The notes below the pieces were generated by a model. That model was not told the DNA's origin, searched no databases, and saw only the letters and a program-made list of their open reading frames with translations. A DNA stretch of 6,969 nt from Clostridia bacterium (lineage in GTDB: Bacteria > Bacillota > Clostridia > Oscillospirales > CAG-272), in assembly GCA_017395885.1 (NCBI GenBank), contig JAFQNM010000083.1, positions 1-6,969 on the forward strand. Direction: 5' to 3'. Made by a program: the position numbers and the translations under genes. Shown in pieces: positions 5,927 through 6,969 of this stretch. The first letter of the stretch is position 1. Each line of letters opens with the position of its first letter.

Positions 5927-6969
5927 TTATTCAGTCTCAGCTCTCTCAATAACGAGAGGAGCCTTTTTTGCTATATCTGCAAGGCAAAGAAGCTCACACC
6001 TGACGGTAACTCCCTCGCTGTCGTCCTCCACTGTTACTGACCTTGAAAGGAGACTGGCCTCACCTAACGTTTCGCAAAGCTTTTCTCTGTAGGCCGCCAT
6101 TGCCCGGTCAAGGGCCTCTTTTTTTGATAAGGTCTCACCTACAAGCTCATACTGCCTGTACACCGTTTTATCTATGTAAAGCGGAAGTGGGAGCGAATCA
6201 AGCAGATATATCTGACTATTCATAGTTATTTTATCACAAAGTCCATCCGGAATTCTACTGTTTCTGAAAAGATTTATATGAAAATCAAAAAATCTTACCC
6301 TGTTTTCTTGTTTTTCCTCCCCTGTATACACCTTTTTCTCCGTCTCGTAAGGCACTCTCACCTCAAAGTTACGCCTGACCCTTGCAAAAACCTTGCCCTC
6401 GGCACTCTCAAACCGATTCATTGTTTGTGCCTTATAGGATATGGCACCGCTTATGAGCAGGTCTCCCTTTTCAACGGTATCGTATATCTCCACCACCGTT
6501 TTGCCCTCAACGTTTTCTATGCTTTCGATATGACCGTCCTCTGCGGCAACGATATTGTAGAATCCCCCATCCTCATCCACGCTTTCTCGAACTGTCTCCT
6601 TCACCTCAACGTTAGCATGAGTGCCGTTCATATTAACGGCGATCCAGGAAATATCGGGACAGCTCAGAAGAAAACGGTTGTGGAGGCTGTCAAAATCTAT
6701 ATTTCCGTACCTGTCTCCGATGCCGCACCCAAGGCTGTCCAGCACACAGATGATCTCCTCATCGGAAACGTTACGGTTGCCCTCAATATTTATGCACCAT
6801 ATGACCTGACCCGACAGCCATATGATAAGCGCACCGAGAATTGCCCCTATGGGAATGCCGATACGCCTTCTGTATCGGTAGATCAGAGCAGGAAGCCCAC
6901 GTATGCGTCCAAAGGAAAACTCTGCACCCTCCCCCAGGAGGGCTCTTTTCACTTGCCCTCTTCTGTACA
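5927..6969 (-). CDS. yqfD: YqfD-family sporulation-associated membrane protein, N-terminus cut by window edge
   Basis: YqfD is a membrane protein of endospore formers, in the mother-cell sporulation regulon of Bacillus; its biochemical role is not settled. The frame is open to the right edge: five codons (Y-R-R-G-Q) precede the GTG at 6952, so that GTG is probably internal. 346 residues are visible and about 50-100 N-terminal ones are missing compared with the usual near-400-aa family length. Counting from the GTG, a basic stretch (RYRRR, 26-30) precedes one transmembrane helix at about 31-53 (IGIPIGAILGALIIWLSG). Next comes 'INIEGNRNVSDEEI' at 54-67, an FtsQ/POTRA-like layout (inference), then SWIAVNMNGTHANVEVKE at 102-119. 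'NIVAAEDGHIESI' at 133-145 plus 'DTVEKGDLLISG' at 158-169 looks like a small barrel-sandwich hairpin repeat. The rest is probably outside the cytoplasm or intermembrane. yqfC usually lies just upstream, outside this window. Confidence 0.92.
   Translation of the reverse strand, partial: YRRGQVKRALLGEGAEFSFGRIRGLPALIYRYRRRIGIPIGAILGALIIWLSGQVIWCINIEGNRNVSDEEIICVLDSLGCGIGDRYGNIDFDSLHNRFLLSCPDISWIAVNMNGTHANVEVKETVRESVDEDGGFYNIVAAEDGHIESIENVEGKTVVEIYDTVEKGDLLISGAISYKAQTMNRFESAEGKVFARVRRNFEVRVPYETEKKVYTGEEKQENRVRFFDFHINLFRNSRIPDGLCDKITMNSQIYLLDSLPLPLYIDKTVYRQYELVGETLSKKEALDRAMAAYREKLCETLGEASLLSRSVTVEDDSEGVTVRCELLCLADIAKKAPLVIERAETE

Larger units (their letters stand above)
347..6969 (-). other. Predicted operon yqfD-phoH-ybeY-era-recO-mutS2
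   Basis: Six co-directional genes follow each other with gaps of at most 18 nt: yqfD/phoH 18-nt gap, phoH/ybeY 4-nt overlap, ybeY/era 15-nt gap, era/recO 1-nt overlap, recO/mutS2 4-nt overlap. No intergenic space is large enough for a terminator or an ordinary promoter, so co-transcription from a promoter to the right of the window is the simplest reading. Internal promoters within coding sequence cannot be excluded by eye. The core order yqfD-phoH-ybeY-era-recO is shared with Bacillus and clostridia, where yqfF, dgkA and cdd are often inserted; mutS2 directly after recO is less universal. Confidence 0.85.

Overview
The window is a tightly packed housekeeping segment from what looks like a Gram-positive, low-to-mid GC bacterium of the class Clostridia. 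An Oscillospirales/Ruminococcaceae-type genome is my best guess, but this is inference. The clues are the spore-associated gene yqfD, the Firmicutes-type order yqfD-phoH-ybeY-era-recO, a MutS2 protein, and a neighbouring DUF4830-type protein, a family I know mainly from clostridia.

Layout: six genes on the minus strand fill 347-6969 and are transcribed from the right edge leftwards: yqfD (N-terminus cut by the window edge), phoH, ybeY, era, recO, mutS2. The junctions are, in order, an 18-nt gap, a 4-nt ATGA overlap, a 15-nt gap, a 1-nt TGATG overlap (4-nt TTGA with the alternative recO start) and a 4-nt ATGA overlap. This is very probably one operon, with its promoter outside the window to the right. 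The only plus-strand gene is the 3' part of a DUF4830-like gene at the left edge (1-346). It converges on mutS2 with no base between the two stop codons (TGA|TCA at 344-349).

How the genes fit together: YbeY, Era and the PhoH/YbeZ-type ATPase act in rRNA processing and small-subunit maturation. MutS2 in Bacillus acts on collided ribosomes as well as on DNA. RecO is a RecFOR recombination mediator, and YqfD is a membrane protein linked to sporulation. The operon is therefore mostly about ribosome and RNA quality, with a DNA repair member and a sporulation member.

There is no stretch over 20 bases without a gene. I found no tRNA, rRNA, CRISPR, insertion sequence, riboswitch or convincing terminator. 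All recognisable catalytic motifs are intact. I do not see an undescribed system here. The points worth a second look concern gene-junction architecture, the genes missing from the Bacillus-type order, and the poorly characterised DUF4830-like neighbour.
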